Source: Actinomycetes bacterium | GTDB lineage: Bacteria > Actinomycetota > Acidimicrobiia > Acidimicrobiales > Aldehydirespiratoraceae | Direction: 5' to 3' | Length of the DNA stretch: 64,000 bases | Assembly (NCBI GenBank): GCA_024276495.1 | Contig: JAJRXC010000081.1 | Location: 41,790-105,789 of the forward strand | Shown here: one piece after another, positions 39,404-52,112 of the stretch | How the letters are laid out: each line of letters begins with the position of its first letter | Position numbering within the stretch: the stretch's first letter is position 1 | The notes under the pieces: generated by a model | What the model saw: only the letters and a program-made list of their open reading frames with translations | What the model was told of the DNA's origin: nothing | The model's database searches: none | Position numbers and translations under genes: made by a program

Positions 39404-40222
39404 ATGTCCATGAGTGCGCGCTACTCGAAACACCACGGACTGGGGAACGACTTCCTGATCGCCTTGACCGACAGTCTTCCGCTCGATGCGGCCGAGCGGG
39501 CCGCGGCATTGTGTGATCGTCACACCGGAATCGGTGCCGACGGGTTGATCTTCGGCATTGAGAAGTTCGACGGATCGGTCACCATTCACCTCCTCAACTC
39601 CGATGGCAGCCCCGCCGAGCTGTCCGGCAACGGTCTGCGCTGTTTCGCCCAGGCGGTGGCCCGGGCCCGGCGCAAGCCGCACCTGGAGCTCGATGTCAGT
39701 ACCCCCGCGGGGGTGCGACACTGCTCGGTCCACGCCACCGACGACCCGTCGACGGTCATCGCCACCGTCGACATGGGAGTGGTCTGCCCCGGCCCCGATC
39801 CCGATGTCGACGACCTCATGGCCGCGGTCGGTGCCCCGGTCCGGATGGTCAAGCGTTGGGAATCCGGCGACATCGGCAACCCACACGTGGTGTGCGAGGT
39901 CGATGACCCCGACGAGGTCGACCTGGCCGTCGCCGGTCCTGCGATCGAACGGCACTTCGAGGGGGGCATCAACGCCCACTTCGTGCGGGTCTCGGGTCTC
40001 AACGAGTTGACCGCTCGGGTCTGGGAACGGGGCGCGGGCATCACGAACGCCTGCGGCACCGGCGCCACCGTCGCCGCCGAGGTCTTTCACCAATGGGGTC
40101 TCGTCGGCCCCAAGGTCGTGGTCCGCATGCCCGGCGGCGATGCCCTCGTCGATCTCTCGGGCCCGGTCACGCTGACCGGCCCGGCCACCCACATCGCCGA
40201 CATCGAGGTTCCCGATGCCTGA
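39404..40222 (+). CDS. dapF: Diaminopimelate epimerase
   Basis: KHHGLGNDFL, NSDGSPAELSGNGLRCFA, ERGAGITNACGTGATV. Confidence 0.96.
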   Translation: MSMSARYSKHHGLGNDFLIALTDSLPLDAAERAAALCDRHTGIGADGLIFGIEKFDGSVTIHLLNSDGSPAELSGNGLRCFAQAVARARRKPHLELDVSTPAGVRHCSVHATDDPSTVIATVDMGVVCPGPDPDVDDLMAAVGAPVRMVKRWESGDIGNPHVVCEVDDPDEVDLAVAGPAIERHFEGGINAHFVRVSGLNELTARVWERGAGITNACGTGATVAAEVFHQWGLVGPKVVVRMPGGDALVDLSGPVTLTGPATHIADIEVPDA

Positions 40223-41591
40223 ACCGGACACGGGCTTGGGTGACGAACCCGAATCCGATGTCGATGACGGCGACCGGAGTCACCGTGGCGCCTTCGGCGA
40301 GTACGGCGGTGCCAGCGGCGGCCTGATCGAACGAACGTTTCGTGAGCGGATCGTGCTCGTCGGTGTCACCCGGGACGGCTGTGACACCGGCACCACCGAT
40401 GCCTCGCTCGACGAGCTGGCCCGATTGGTCGACACGGCCGGAGCCGACGCGGTCGAGCGGGTCCACCAGAACCGCGCCTCACTCGATCCAGCGACCTTCG
40501 TTGGGTCGGGCAAGGCGCAGGAGATCCGAGACATCGCCGAGCGGGTCGATTGTGACACCGTCGTGTTCGACGACGAGCTGACTCCCGCGCAGCAGTTCAA
40601 CCTCGAGAAGATCCTCGGGCGGTCGGCGCTCGACCGAACCGCGGTGATCCTCGACATCTTCGCCCAAAACGCCAGCACCCTGGAGGGCAAGGCGCAGGTC
40701 GAGCTCGCGCAACTCCGCTATCGGCTGCCGCGGCTCCGTGGGTCGGGGCGCACGCTCTCCCAGCAAGGTGGCGGCATCGGCACCCGGGGTCCCGGTGAGA
40801 CCCAACTCGAAGTCGACCGGCGGCGCCTCGTGCGTCGGGTCCACAAGCTCGAGGCCGATCTCCGCAAGGTCCAAGCCCACCGGGCCACCCAGTCGAAGGC
40901 CCGTCGCCGCACCCGCAACCGCGCAGTGGCGCTGGTCGGCTACACCAACGCCGGAAAGTCCTCCTTGCTCAACCGGCTGACGGATGCCGACGTGCTGGTC
41001 GAGGATCGGCTGTTCGCCACCCTCGACGCCACCACTCGGCGCCTCGCCCTGCCCGGCGGTGAGATGGTCTACGCGACGGACACGGTCGGCTTCGTTCGCA
41101 AGCTCCCCCATCAACTCGTCACCGCCTTCAAGACGACGCTCGACGTCGTTCGCGATGCCGACTTGTTGATCCATGTCGTCGACGGGTCCGCGGCGGATCC
41201 CGAAGGGTCGATCGATGCGGTCCGCGATGTGTTGGAGGAGATCGGCGCCGGTGAGGTTCCGGAGCTGATGGTCTTCAACAAGTCGGATCGAGGCGACGGG
41301 GCGGCCCGTCTCGCCGCCCGCGTCGAAGGATCGGTCGCCGTGTCGGCGCACAGCGGTGAGAACCTCGAGACCCTGATGGCCACCATCGGCGACCGGGTGC
41401 GGTCGATGACCGAGCTGACCGAACTGGTCGTCCCCTGGGACCGTGGTGACGTGATGGCATCGGTTCATCGCGAGGGACAGGTGCTGAGCGAGGCTGCCGA
41501 GGAAGGCGGCATGCGGCTCAAGGTCCGGCTCGAGCCGTCGTCGCTCGGTGCGCTGCGTGACTATGTCGTCGACGAGGAGACCGCACCGTGA
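40215..41591 (+). CDS. hflX: GTPase HflX
   Basis: GGGIGTRGPGETQLEVDRRR, VGYTNAGKSSLLNRLT, DTVGFVRKLPHQLV. Confidence 0.96.
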   Translation: MPEPDTGLGDEPESDVDDGDRSHRGAFGEYGGASGGLIERTFRERIVLVGVTRDGCDTGTTDASLDELARLVDTAGADAVERVHQNRASLDPATFVGSGKAQEIRDIAERVDCDTVVFDDELTPAQQFNLEKILGRSALDRTAVILDIFAQNASTLEGKAQVELAQLRYRLPRLRGSGRTLSQQGGGIGTRGPGETQLEVDRRRLVRRVHKLEADLRKVQAHRATQSKARRRTRNRAVALVGYTNAGKSSLLNRLTDADVLVEDRLFATLDATTRRLALPGGEMVYATDTVGFVRKLPHQLVTAFKTTLDVVRDADLLIHVVDGSAADPEGSIDAVRDVLEEIGAGEVPELMVFNKSDRGDGAARLAARVEGSVAVSAHSGENLETLMATIGDRVRSMTELTELVVPWDRGDVMASVHREGQVLSEAAEEGGMRLKVRLEPSSLGALRDYVVDEETAP

Positions 41592-42694
41592 GCGGGTTCG
41601 TTCCTCCCGCCTACCCCTACGATCGGCTCGACGACCTACGATCGCTCGCCGAGAAGTTCGAAGGTGGGCCGATCGACTGCTCGATCGGTACGCCGTTCGA
41701 TCCGCCGCCGCCGGCGGTCATCGAGGCCCTGGCGACATCGGGGGCCGAACGCGGGTATCCGGCGTCGATCGGGACTCCGGCGTTTCGCGAGGCGGCCGCC
41801 GACTGGCTCGAACGGCGCCTCGGCGTCGTGGTCGACCCGGTCACGGCGATCGGCGCCTGCATCGGCACCAAGGAGTTCGTCGCCGGTACCCCGCAGTATC
41901 TCCGGCTCCGCGCTCCCGACCGCGACACGGTGCTCTATCCGGCGGTGTCGTATCCGTCGTACGCGATGGGGGCGACGTTGGCCGGCTGCCGGGCCGTCCC
42001 CGTCCCGGTCGATGCGCAGTGGCGCATCGACGTGTCCGCGATCGACCCGGCCGACATCGACCGCGCCCTGTGCCTGTGGGTCAACACTCCCGGCAACCCG
42101 GCGGGCGGGCTCGACGATCTCGCGGCAGTGGCGGCATGGGGCCGCTCCCACGACGTTCCCGTGCTCAGCGACGAGTGCTACGTGGAGTTCACGTGGACCG
42201 GCCCGGCCCGGACGATCCTGACCGAGGGACTCGATGGCGTCCTCGCCGTCCACTCGTTGTCGAAGCGCTCGAACCTCGCCGGAACCCGCGCCGGGTTCTA
42301 CGCCGGCGATCCCGGGCTCGTCCACTATCTGCGTGAAGTTCGCAAACATGCCGGTTTCATGGTTCCGGGGCCGGTGCAGGCGGCCGCGGTCGCCGCGTGG
42401 GGCGACCAGGACCATGTCGATGAGCAGCGGGCGCGCTACCGCGCCCGGATCGAGGCCGGCATCGAGCTCTTCGCCGCCCTCGGCATCGAGGCGGTGATGC
42501 CGGCGGGCGGCTTCTATCTGTGGGTCGCGGCGCCGGGAGGCGACGCGTGGGGCCTGGCTCGTCGGCTCGCCGACGAGACCGGGGTCATCGTGAGTCCCGG
42601 CGAGTTCTATGGCGACGAGTCCGCTGGCCACGTGCGCCTCGCGGTGGTCCAGCCTCTGGAGCGCATGCGCCTGGCGTGCGGTCGGGCCCGGTGA
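41588..42694 (+). CDS. dapC: Succinyldiaminopimelate transaminase (class I/II aminotransferase)
   Basis: NTPGNPAGG, VHSLSKRSNLAGTRAGF PLP-Lys motif; genomic context with dapD/dapE. Confidence 0.85.
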   Translation: MSGFVPPAYPYDRLDDLRSLAEKFEGGPIDCSIGTPFDPPPPAVIEALATSGAERGYPASIGTPAFREAAADWLERRLGVVVDPVTAIGACIGTKEFVAGTPQYLRLRAPDRDTVLYPAVSYPSYAMGATLAGCRAVPVPVDAQWRIDVSAIDPADIDRALCLWVNTPGNPAGGLDDLAAVAAWGRSHDVPVLSDECYVEFTWTGPARTILTEGLDGVLAVHSLSKRSNLAGTRAGFYAGDPGLVHYLREVRKHAGFMVPGPVQAAAVAAWGDQDHVDEQRARYRARIEAGIELFAALGIEAVMPAGGFYLWVAAPGGDAWGLARRLADETGVIVSPGEFYGDESAGHVRLAVVQPLERMRLACGRAR

Positions 42695-43350
42695 GCTCCG
42701 CGTTGCCGCCCCCGCCCGCCCGGCCGCTTCCCTCGCCTCCGCGAGCCTTCCCGGCGCACCGGCCGGGCCCTCATCGGCTCCATCGGGGTGTCTTCGTGGG
42801 GTCCGCGATGGCGTTGCTGGGGCTGGTCGCCGCCACCGTCTGGTTCGTCGCCCGGGTTCCCGCGATCGCGGAGGATCTGCGTGCGCTCCAGGAGAGCACC
42901 ACGGCGCAGCCGCTCGAGTTCGATCTCACCGAACCGGTCGACTGGACACTGTTCATCCAGCCGTCGTCGGAGTCGTTGTCGGGAGTTCGGTTCGCGATCG
43001 TCGACGTCGACAGCGGCGAAGAGGTTCTGCTGACGGGCTCGCCGGGAAGCTTCACCTACAACTGGTTCGGCCAGTCGGGCCGAGCGGTCGCCCGAGCCGA
43101 CATACCCCCGGGGCGGTACCGCCTCGTCGTCGAGGGCGACGTGACGATCGCGATCGGGCCGAACCCGAGCGGCGGGATCCTGTGGGCCATCGGCGGGGCC
43201 GCCCTGATCGGGATACCGCTGGTCCTCGGCGGCATCGCCGTGGCCGTGGTCAGCTTCGTGCGGGACACACGGCGGCGCACGGCCGAGGCCGAACCGCCAC
43301 CGCCGTCGCCGTGGTCGGCCGGCGAGTGGCCCGCCGATCAAGGCCGGTAG
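42691..43350 (+). CDS. Proline-rich two-TM membrane protein of unknown function
   Basis: ORF between dapC and dapD; TM at residues ~35-57 and near C-terminus. Confidence 0.6.
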   Translation: MSSALPPPPARPLPSPPRAFPAHRPGPHRLHRGVFVGSAMALLGLVAATVWFVARVPAIAEDLRALQESTTAQPLEFDLTEPVDWTLFIQPSSESLSGVRFAIVDVDSGEEVLLTGSPGSFTYNWFGQSGRAVARADIPPGRYRLVVEGDVTIAIGPNPSGGILWAIGGAALIGIPLVLGGIAVAVVSFVRDTRRRTAEAEPPPPSPWSAGEWPADQGR

Positions 43351-43360
43351 GGTGCCGCCC

Positions 43361-44185
43361 ATGTCCGATCTGCAATCCCGAATCGAGGGCCTGTGGGCCG
43401 AGCGAGACACCATCGACATCGACGATGCGGATGTGATCGCCACGGTCCATGAGGCGATCGACCGACTCGACACGGGAACGGCCCGTGTCGCCGAGGTCGG
43501 GGCCGACGGAGGCGTCGTCGTTCATCAGTGGTGCAAGTACGCCGTGTTGTTGCTGTTCAAGATCTCGAAGATGGCCACCGTGGAGAACGGCCCCTTCGAG
43601 TACGCCGACAAGATCCCGCTCAAACACGACTACATGGCTCGCGGGGTGCGGGTCGTTCCCGGGGCCCAGGCCCGTTGGGGGAGCTACCAGGCGCCCGGTG
43701 TCGTGATGATGCCGAGCTACATCAACATCGGCGCCCATGTCGACGAGAACACGATGGTCGACACCTGGGCGACGGTCGGGTCCTGCGCCCAGATCGGCAG
43801 GAACGTCCATCTCTCGGGTGGTGTCGGGATCGGTGGTGTGCTGGAACCGGCCCAGGCCGCGCCGGTCATCATCGAGGACGAGTGCTACATCGGGAGTCGC
43901 TGCATCGTCGCCGAGGGGGCCCGGGTGGGCGAAGGCACGGTCCTCGGGGCCGGTGCGATCCTCACGAGGTCGATCCCGGTGATTGACGTCGAGACCGGCG
44001 ACGAGATCAGCCGGGGCGAGATCCCGTCGTGGTGCGTCGCCGTTGCCGGCACCCGTCCCCGCACGTTCACCGGCGGAGAGTTCGGGTTGCCGGCGGTCCT
44101 GGTGATCAAGCGGTTGACCGAGGGTGAGCGTCACGACAAGTCCGCGCTCAACGACATCTTGCGCGACCACGGAGCGGCAACCTGA
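43361..44185 (+). CDS. dapD: 2,3,4,5-tetrahydropyridine-2,6-dicarboxylate N-succinyltransferase
   Basis: Left-handed beta-helix hexapeptides; VVMMPSYINIGAHVDENTMVDTWATVGSCAQIGRNVHLSGGVGIGGVLEP. Confidence 0.96.
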   Translation: MSDLQSRIEGLWAERDTIDIDDADVIATVHEAIDRLDTGTARVAEVGADGGVVVHQWCKYAVLLLFKISKMATVENGPFEYADKIPLKHDYMARGVRVVPGAQARWGSYQAPGVVMMPSYINIGAHVDENTMVDTWATVGSCAQIGRNVHLSGGVGIGGVLEPAQAAPVIIEDECYIGSRCIVAEGARVGEGTVLGAGAILTRSIPVIDVETGDEISRGEIPSWCVAVAGTRPRTFTGGEFGLPAVLVIKRLTEGERHDKSALNDILRDHGAAT

Positions 44186-44204
44186 CACCGATGGGGTTTC
44201 GTCG

Positions 44205-45284
44205 ATGACCGCGCTGCCGTCCGGTGATCTGTTCGCCCTCACCGCCGCGCTGGTCGACATCTCGTCGGTGAGCCACGACGAACAGCGCATCACCGATGCG
44301 CTCGAAGCGGAGTTGCGCAGGCTCACCCACCTTCGCGTCGATCGTGTCGGCGACAATCTCGTCGCCCGCACCGGGCTCGACCGCCGCCGCCGGTTGGTGC
44401 TCGGCGGTCACACCGACACGGTGCCGGCGGACGGCAACGACCGGGCCCGCATCGTCGGGGATCGCCTCTACGGCGTCGGCGCCACCGACATGAAGGGCGG
44501 GATCGCGTCGATGCTCGAGCTGGCCCGCACGGTCACTGCGCCGGCCGTCGACGTCACCTACGTGTTCTACGCCCGCGAGGAGGTGGCCGTGGTCCACAGC
44601 GGGCTGCGCGAGATCGATGCGGTGCGGCCCGACCTGCTCGAAGGGGACGTGGCGCTGCTCGGTGAACCGACCCTCGGCGCGATCGAGGCGGGTTGTCAGG
44701 GGACCATGCGCCTCGAAGTCACCTTGCGTGGAGCCCGAGCCCACACGGCCCGGCCCTGGATGGGTCGCAACGCCATCCATCGTCTCGGTTCCCTGCTTCG
44801 CCTCGTCGAGAGCTCGTCACCTCGAGAGCCGGTGGTGGAGGGATGCGCCTACCGGGAGGCGCTTCAGGCGGTCCATGTCGAAGGTGGGGTCGCCGGAAAT
44901 GTCGTACCGGACCGTGCGATGGTCCGCCTCCATCACCGTTTCGCACCGGATCGGACCCTCGATGTGGCCGAGGCGGAACTGCGCGCCCTGCTCCGGCCGG
45001 GGCTCGACGACGGGGACACGATCGAGGTCGTCGATCGGTCGCCGGCGGCCCGGCCCGGACTCGACGATCCGCTCCTCTCGGCGCTGGTGCGACGGGCCGG
45101 GCTGGAGGTCCGGGCCAAGCTGGGATGGACCGATGTGGCCTTTTTCGCCGAGCGGGGGATTCCCGCGAGCAACTTCGGTCCCGGCGATGCGGCCCTCGCC
45201 CACACCGCGGACGAGTATCTGGAGCGGGGCCATCTTCTCGCCACCCACGGCGCGTTGAAGGATCTCCTGACCCGCGGCGCCTGA
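44205..45284 (+). CDS. dapE: Succinyl-diaminopimelate desuccinylase
   Basis: M20 motifs VLGGHTDTVPADGN, YAREEVAVVHSGL; LGWTDVAFFAERGIPASNFGPGD. Confidence 0.92.
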   Translation: MTALPSGDLFALTAALVDISSVSHDEQRITDALEAELRRLTHLRVDRVGDNLVARTGLDRRRRLVLGGHTDTVPADGNDRARIVGDRLYGVGATDMKGGIASMLELARTVTAPAVDVTYVFYAREEVAVVHSGLREIDAVRPDLLEGDVALLGEPTLGAIEAGCQGTMRLEVTLRGARAHTARPWMGRNAIHRLGSLLRLVESSSPREPVVEGCAYREALQAVHVEGGVAGNVVPDRAMVRLHHRFAPDRTLDVAEAELRALLRPGLDDGDTIEVVDRSPAARPGLDDPLLSALVRRAGLEVRAKLGWTDVAFFAERGIPASNFGPGDAALAHTADEYLERGHLLATHGALKDLLTRGA

Positions 45285-45294
45285 CCCGCCGAGC

Positions 45295-45921
45295 TCAGAG
45301 CTTGCGCATCACGGTGACGACCCGGCCGAAGATCCGGACGTCGTCGGCGTCGAACACCATCTCGGAGAGCGAGGAGTTGGCGGGGACGAGCACGACCCGG
45401 CCCTCGCGCCGCCGGAGCGTCTTCACGGTGGCCTCCTCGCCGGGAATTCCCGCGACGACGATGTCGCCGTCGGCCGCGTCGTCCTGGCTGCGGCAGACCA
45501 CGAAGTCACCGTCGAAGATGCCGAGCTCGATCATCGAGTCGCCCCGGACCCGGAGCATGAACAGCTCACCGTCGCCGGTGAGATCGGCCGGCATCGGGAC
45601 GAACTCCTCGACGTTTTGCTCGGCGAGCACATCGGTACCGGCCGCGACATCGCCGACGAGGGGCACGTGCTTGACCGGTCGCCGCTCGGCACCGAGGGCA
45701 TCGCCGTTGTAGTGGACCTGGATCGCGCGGGGTTTGGACGGATCACGAACGAGATAGCCCGCGTCGCGGAGGTTGTCGAGATGGGATTTCACGGTCGCGG
45801 GGGAGCGGAGCCCCACTGCCTCGCCGATCTCGCGCACCGAGGGTGGATATCCCTTGTTCTGCTGGTGTTCGACGATGACGTCGAGGATCTGGCGCTGTCG
45901 GGGGGTGAGGGTCTGGGACAT
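45295..45921 (-). CDS. lexA: SOS repressor LexA
   Basis: LTPRQRQILDVIVEHQQNKGYPPSVREIGEAVGL wHTH; GDVAAG cleavage site; RGDSMIELGI and EATVKTL catalytic Ser/Lys. Confidence 0.97.
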   Translation of the reverse strand: MSQTLTPRQRQILDVIVEHQQNKGYPPSVREIGEAVGLRSPATVKSHLDNLRDAGYLVRDPSKPRAIQVHYNGDALGAERRPVKHVPLVGDVAAGTDVLAEQNVEEFVPMPADLTGDGELFMLRVRGDSMIELGIFDGDFVVCRSQDDAADGDIVVAGIPGEEATVKTLRRREGRVVLVPANSSLSEMVFDADDVRIFGRVVTVMRKL

Positions 45922-45980
45922 GTGCGCCTCCGGGGGTGGCTCGGTCGGTTGGGGAAAACTCTGTGGACGGTGTTGACAAC

Positions 45981-45992
45981 GAACAGGTGTTC
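45981..45992. promoter_or_regulatory. SOS box 1 in lexA-LysM intergenic region
   Basis: GAACAGGTGTTC (GAACNNNNGTTC). Confidence 0.85.
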
Positions 45993-46007
45993 GGGTTCAC
46001 TGGTGAC

Positions 46008-46019
46008 GAACGACTGTTC
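46008..46019. promoter_or_regulatory. SOS box 2 in lexA-LysM intergenic region
   Basis: GAACGACTGTTC (GAACNNNNGTTC), 27 bp from box 1. Confidence 0.8.
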
Positions 46020-46141
46020 GCCGCACACATGTTCGCCAAACATTCGTTCGGAGTCAAGTACCTCTTGCGAATCGCACGAGATCTCGCCTCACCGCTCCCC
46101 CCTCGGGGGCGGTGTCACACCCCCGGAGCACACTCCAGACC

Positions 46142-46546
46142 ATGACTGCAGCCCTCGTCTTCACCCCGTCGATTCCTCCTCCGTCGACCCCGGTCTCGTC
46201 GGCGCCCGCCGTGTGTCCCGAGCCGTCCGTCGTCGGGCGTCGTGTGCCGGCGCCGCCGGAGATCTACCGGCGCCGCCGTCTCGTCGTCGGCGCGGTGGCG
46301 GTCGGGTTGGTGCTCGGCCTCGCCTCCTTCGGCCGCCAGGCCGACGCCACCCCGACTCCCGAGGTGCGCACGGCCGAGGCCGTGTCCGTGGTGGTGGAGC
46401 CCGGCGACACCTTGTGGGGCATCGCCCGGGATCTCGCCCCCGGCGCCGATCCTCGCCCACTGGTCGCCGCGTTGTCCGACCTCGCCGGCGACGGTCCCCT
46501 GCAGCCCGGCCAGTTGTTGCGGGTTCCCCGTGAGATGGTGGGCTGA
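46142..46546 (+). CDS. LysM-domain membrane-anchored protein divergent from lexA
   Basis: One TM followed by VVVEPGDTLWGIARDLAPGADPRPLVAALSDLAGDGPLQPGQLLRVP LysM. Confidence 0.85.
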   Translation: MTAALVFTPSIPPPSTPVSSAPAVCPEPSVVGRRVPAPPEIYRRRRLVVGAVAVGLVLGLASFGRQADATPTPEVRTAEAVSVVVEPGDTLWGIARDLAPGADPRPLVAALSDLAGDGPLQPGQLLRVPREMVG

Positions 46547-46547
46547 C

Positions 46548-47291
46548 TCAGACCCTCACGTAGCGGGCGAAGAGCAGCTCGTCCTGCTCGAGGAGCCGAT
46601 CGAGTCGGAATCGAGTTGCCAGTCCCTCCCCAGCGTGGGCCACGACGCGAGGGGAGGATCCGCCCGCCATCGTCGGCGACAGGGTCAGGCAGAACTCGTC
46701 GATCACCGCTGCGCCGTGCAGGATGCCGTTGAACCGGGGTCCACCCTCGGCGAGCACCACCCGTGCCCCGCGCTCGCCGAGCTCGGCGAGAATCGCGGCG
46801 GGCTCGGGTCGCTCGGCGTCGAGGCGCACGACGTCGGCGTCGAGGTCGCGCAGATGGTCGTCGTCGGCCGAGGATCCGGTGACGACGACCGGCACCGGAT
46901 CGGTGTCGGCCCGCGCGGCCAAGGCCGGAATCGACGGGTCGACCCGGCCACTGGCGGTCACGATCGCGAGCCGTGGGGAGGGCGTCCGTCCCGCGGCGAC
47001 GCGCCGCTCGGCGATCTCCGCCGTCACCGTCGGTGCGCGGTACTGCTCCGCCGCGGCGGTCGCCGACGCCACCAGGATCCAGTCGCTGCTCGCCCGGATC
47101 GCCCGGAAGACGGCCTGATCGGCGGGGCCACCGAGTCCGCCGCTGACACCGTCGAGCGACGTCGCCCCGTCGATCCCGGCGATCATGTTCACCAGCAACC
47201 AGGGCCGCGTCCCCCTCGCGGGTCGGGCATCAGCGAGGTAGAGGTCGAGCGGGTCGACATCGTCGATCGGATGCGGGAGAAGTTGGCGCAC
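46548..47291 (-). CDS. RibD C-terminal domain (DHFR-like) pyrimidine reductase family protein
   Basis: RPWLLVNMIAGIDGATSLDGVSGGLGGPADQAVFRAIRASSDWILVASAT; VVLAEGGPRFNGIL. Confidence 0.85.
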   Translation of the reverse strand: MRQLLPHPIDDVDPLDLYLADARPARGTRPWLLVNMIAGIDGATSLDGVSGGLGGPADQAVFRAIRASSDWILVASATAAAEQYRAPTVTAEIAERRVAAGRTPSPRLAIVTASGRVDPSIPALAARADTDPVPVVVTGSSADDDHLRDLDADVVRLDAERPEPAAILAELGERGARVVLAEGGPRFNGILHGAAVIDEFCLTLSPTMAGGSSPRVVAHAGEGLATRFRLDRLLEQDELLFARYVRV

Positions 47292-47664
47292 GACGGCCGA
47301 CCATACCCTCGACGGGTTGTCCACCGCCCGACACGGGGATTGTGGACAGGACCGTCGAAATCCACCGCGAATCCACATGTGGTCCCCTGTCGGTCCACAT
47401 GCACCTGGCCGTATCGTGCACGCTGCCGTGCGGAACGGATCGCCAGGATGGTGGTGGCAGACGTCTCGCTCAGAGCCGAATCGCTCCTTGGGGGCCCTGC
47501 GCCGGGGGGTGTGGGGAGAACGACACCGACGGTGTCGCCCTCTTACCCGGGATGGTCCGTCCGCACGGCAGCCTTGTTCTCTACTCTCGACCTACACCTC
47601 CTCCATCCTCTCTCTCGACATTCACGCATCTCACCTCATCGGGCGTGACGAAGGGTCCCTGCAC

Positions 47665-50514
<2,850 letters not shown>

Positions 50515-50518
50515 CCCG

Positions 50519-51052
50519 TCAACCGCGGAGCTCGCGGGCGATCTTCTGACAGGTCGGGAGGTTTCGGGCGGTGGCCACCGTCGACAGTCGCTGGTCGACG
50601 AGGTTCACCGTCAACGTGCTCCGGGCCGAGCCGTGCGGATAGCGAACATGGATCTCGGCCCCGTCGACGACATAGTCGGCTCCCGGCGTGTGGTCGCCCA
50701 GCCGATCCCGGGCGTCGGTCGGGGCCGCCGTGGCCAGGAAGATGATGTGGTGGAGCTTCGGTTCGATCCCGGCGGGCGTCCAGGGCATCGTCTGCAACGC
50801 GGCCTCGACCGCGTCGGCCGCTCGCAGGATGACCGGGACGTCGACATCGAAGCGGTCCGCGACCGCCCCTCGGATCGTGGATCGGATCACGTCGGGCTGG
50901 TCGTCGCTGTCGAAGCACACGTTGCCGCTCTGGCCGATGGAGGTGACGTCGACGTAGCCGAGCGCCGCGAAGGTCGCGCGAAGCGGTGCCATCGGCACCT
51001 TGTTGCGCCCCCCGACGTTGATGCCGCGGAACAGGGCGACCAGCCGGCTCAC
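50519..51052 (-). CDS. DUF1697 family protein
   Basis: LVALFRGINVGGRNKVPMAPLRATFAALGYVDVTSIGQSGNVCF. Confidence 0.93.
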   Translation of the reverse strand: MSRLVALFRGINVGGRNKVPMAPLRATFAALGYVDVTSIGQSGNVCFDSDDQPDVIRSTIRGAVADRFDVDVPVILRAADAVEAALQTMPWTPAGIEPKLHHIIFLATAAPTDARDRLGDHTPGADYVVDGAEIHVRYPHGSARSTLTVNLVDQRLSTVATARNLPTCQKIARELRG

Positions 51053-51080
51053 GGCCGGGTCCGTCCCGTGCGGCCCGTCG

Positions 51081-52112
51081 TCACCGGCCGACGGCCGCGC
51101 TCATCGCGTGGAGATGCTCGTCGGTGCCGAGCACGATCAAGATGTCGCCCACTTCGATCACGAGCTCGCCGGAAGGGTTGGTGAGGAAGTCGCCGCCCCG
51201 CCGTACCGCGACGAGCGTGGTGCCGGCGTGCTCCGGGCCGAGGAGCTCGCGGGCGGTTCTGCCGACCCACGCCGATCTCGCGGTGGCCTCGATCTCCGCC
51301 ATTCGGACCTCGAGCGCGCGGTCGTGCATGACGACGTCGAGAAAATCGGTGACGTCGGGCTGGAGCACCATGGCCGCCATTCGACTCCCGCCGATCTCAT
51401 GGGGGTTCACGACCCGGTCGACGCCGACCCGTTCGAGTTTGTCGACCACGTGGGCGCTGTTCGCCCGGGAGACGATGAACAGACCCTCGTTCTCGGTTCG
51501 GGCGGTGAGGGCGACGAAGAGGTTGTCGGCGTCGCTGTCGAGGGCGACCACGAGCGTCTGAGCCCGAGACAGACCGGCCCTCGACAACACGTCGTCCTCG
51601 GTCGCCTCGCCGACGACGACGTAGACCCCGTCGGGGAGGTCGTCGAGGTCGAGATCGGTGCGGTCGACGACAACGACATCGCGACCGGACCGGTGCATCT
51701 CCGCGACGATCGCCCGGCCGACCTGGCCGTAGCCGCACACGATGACGTGCCCCTCGAGTCGATCGATGCGGTGTTGCATTCGTTGCCTCCGAAATTGGTC
51801 GTCGAGTTGGCCTTCGAAGAGGGTCTCGAGGAGTACGCCGAGTGTGTAGAGGGCAGTGCCGGTGCCGAACAGGATCAAGAAGATCGTGAAGACCTCGTAG
51901 CGGGGGTCGACATCGCCGATCTCGCGGTAGCCGACGGTGGAGACGGTGATCACGGTCTGGTAGATCGCGTCGAGCCAGCCCAGGCCGAGCAGTGTGTAGC
52001 CGACCGAACCGATCACGAGAACCAGGCCCAGGAACAGCAGACCGATCCGAAACCGGGTCCACGGGTCGCGCCCGGCGATACGCCGACGCTGCCGCTTTCC
52101 GAAGATGGCCAT
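51081..52112 (-). CDS. Potassium channel protein with RCK (TrkA-N/TrkA-C) domains
   Basis: TVITVSTVGYREIGDVD filter, HVIVCGYGQVGRAIVAEM RCK Rossmann fold, C-terminal TrkA_C. Confidence 0.94.
   Translation of the reverse strand: MAIFGKRQRRRIAGRDPWTRFRIGLLFLGLVLVIGSVGYTLLGLGWLDAIYQTVITVSTVGYREIGDVDPRYEVFTIFLILFGTGTALYTLGVLLETLFEGQLDDQFRRQRMQHRIDRLEGHVIVCGYGQVGRAIVAEMHRSGRDVVVVDRTDLDLDDLPDGVYVVVGEATEDDVLSRAGLSRAQTLVVALDSDADNLFVALTARTENEGLFIVSRANSAHVVDKLERVGVDRVVNPHEIGGSRMAAMVLQPDVTDFLDVVMHDRALEVRMAEIEATARSAWVGRTARELLGPEHAGTTLVAVRRGGDFLTNPSGELVIEVGDILIVLGTDEHLHAMSAAVGR

Noticed and set aside
47379-47664. Cobalamin riboswitch upstream of nrdJ
   Set aside because: No sequence resembling the conserved B12 box could be identified by eye; needs cmsearch to confirm.
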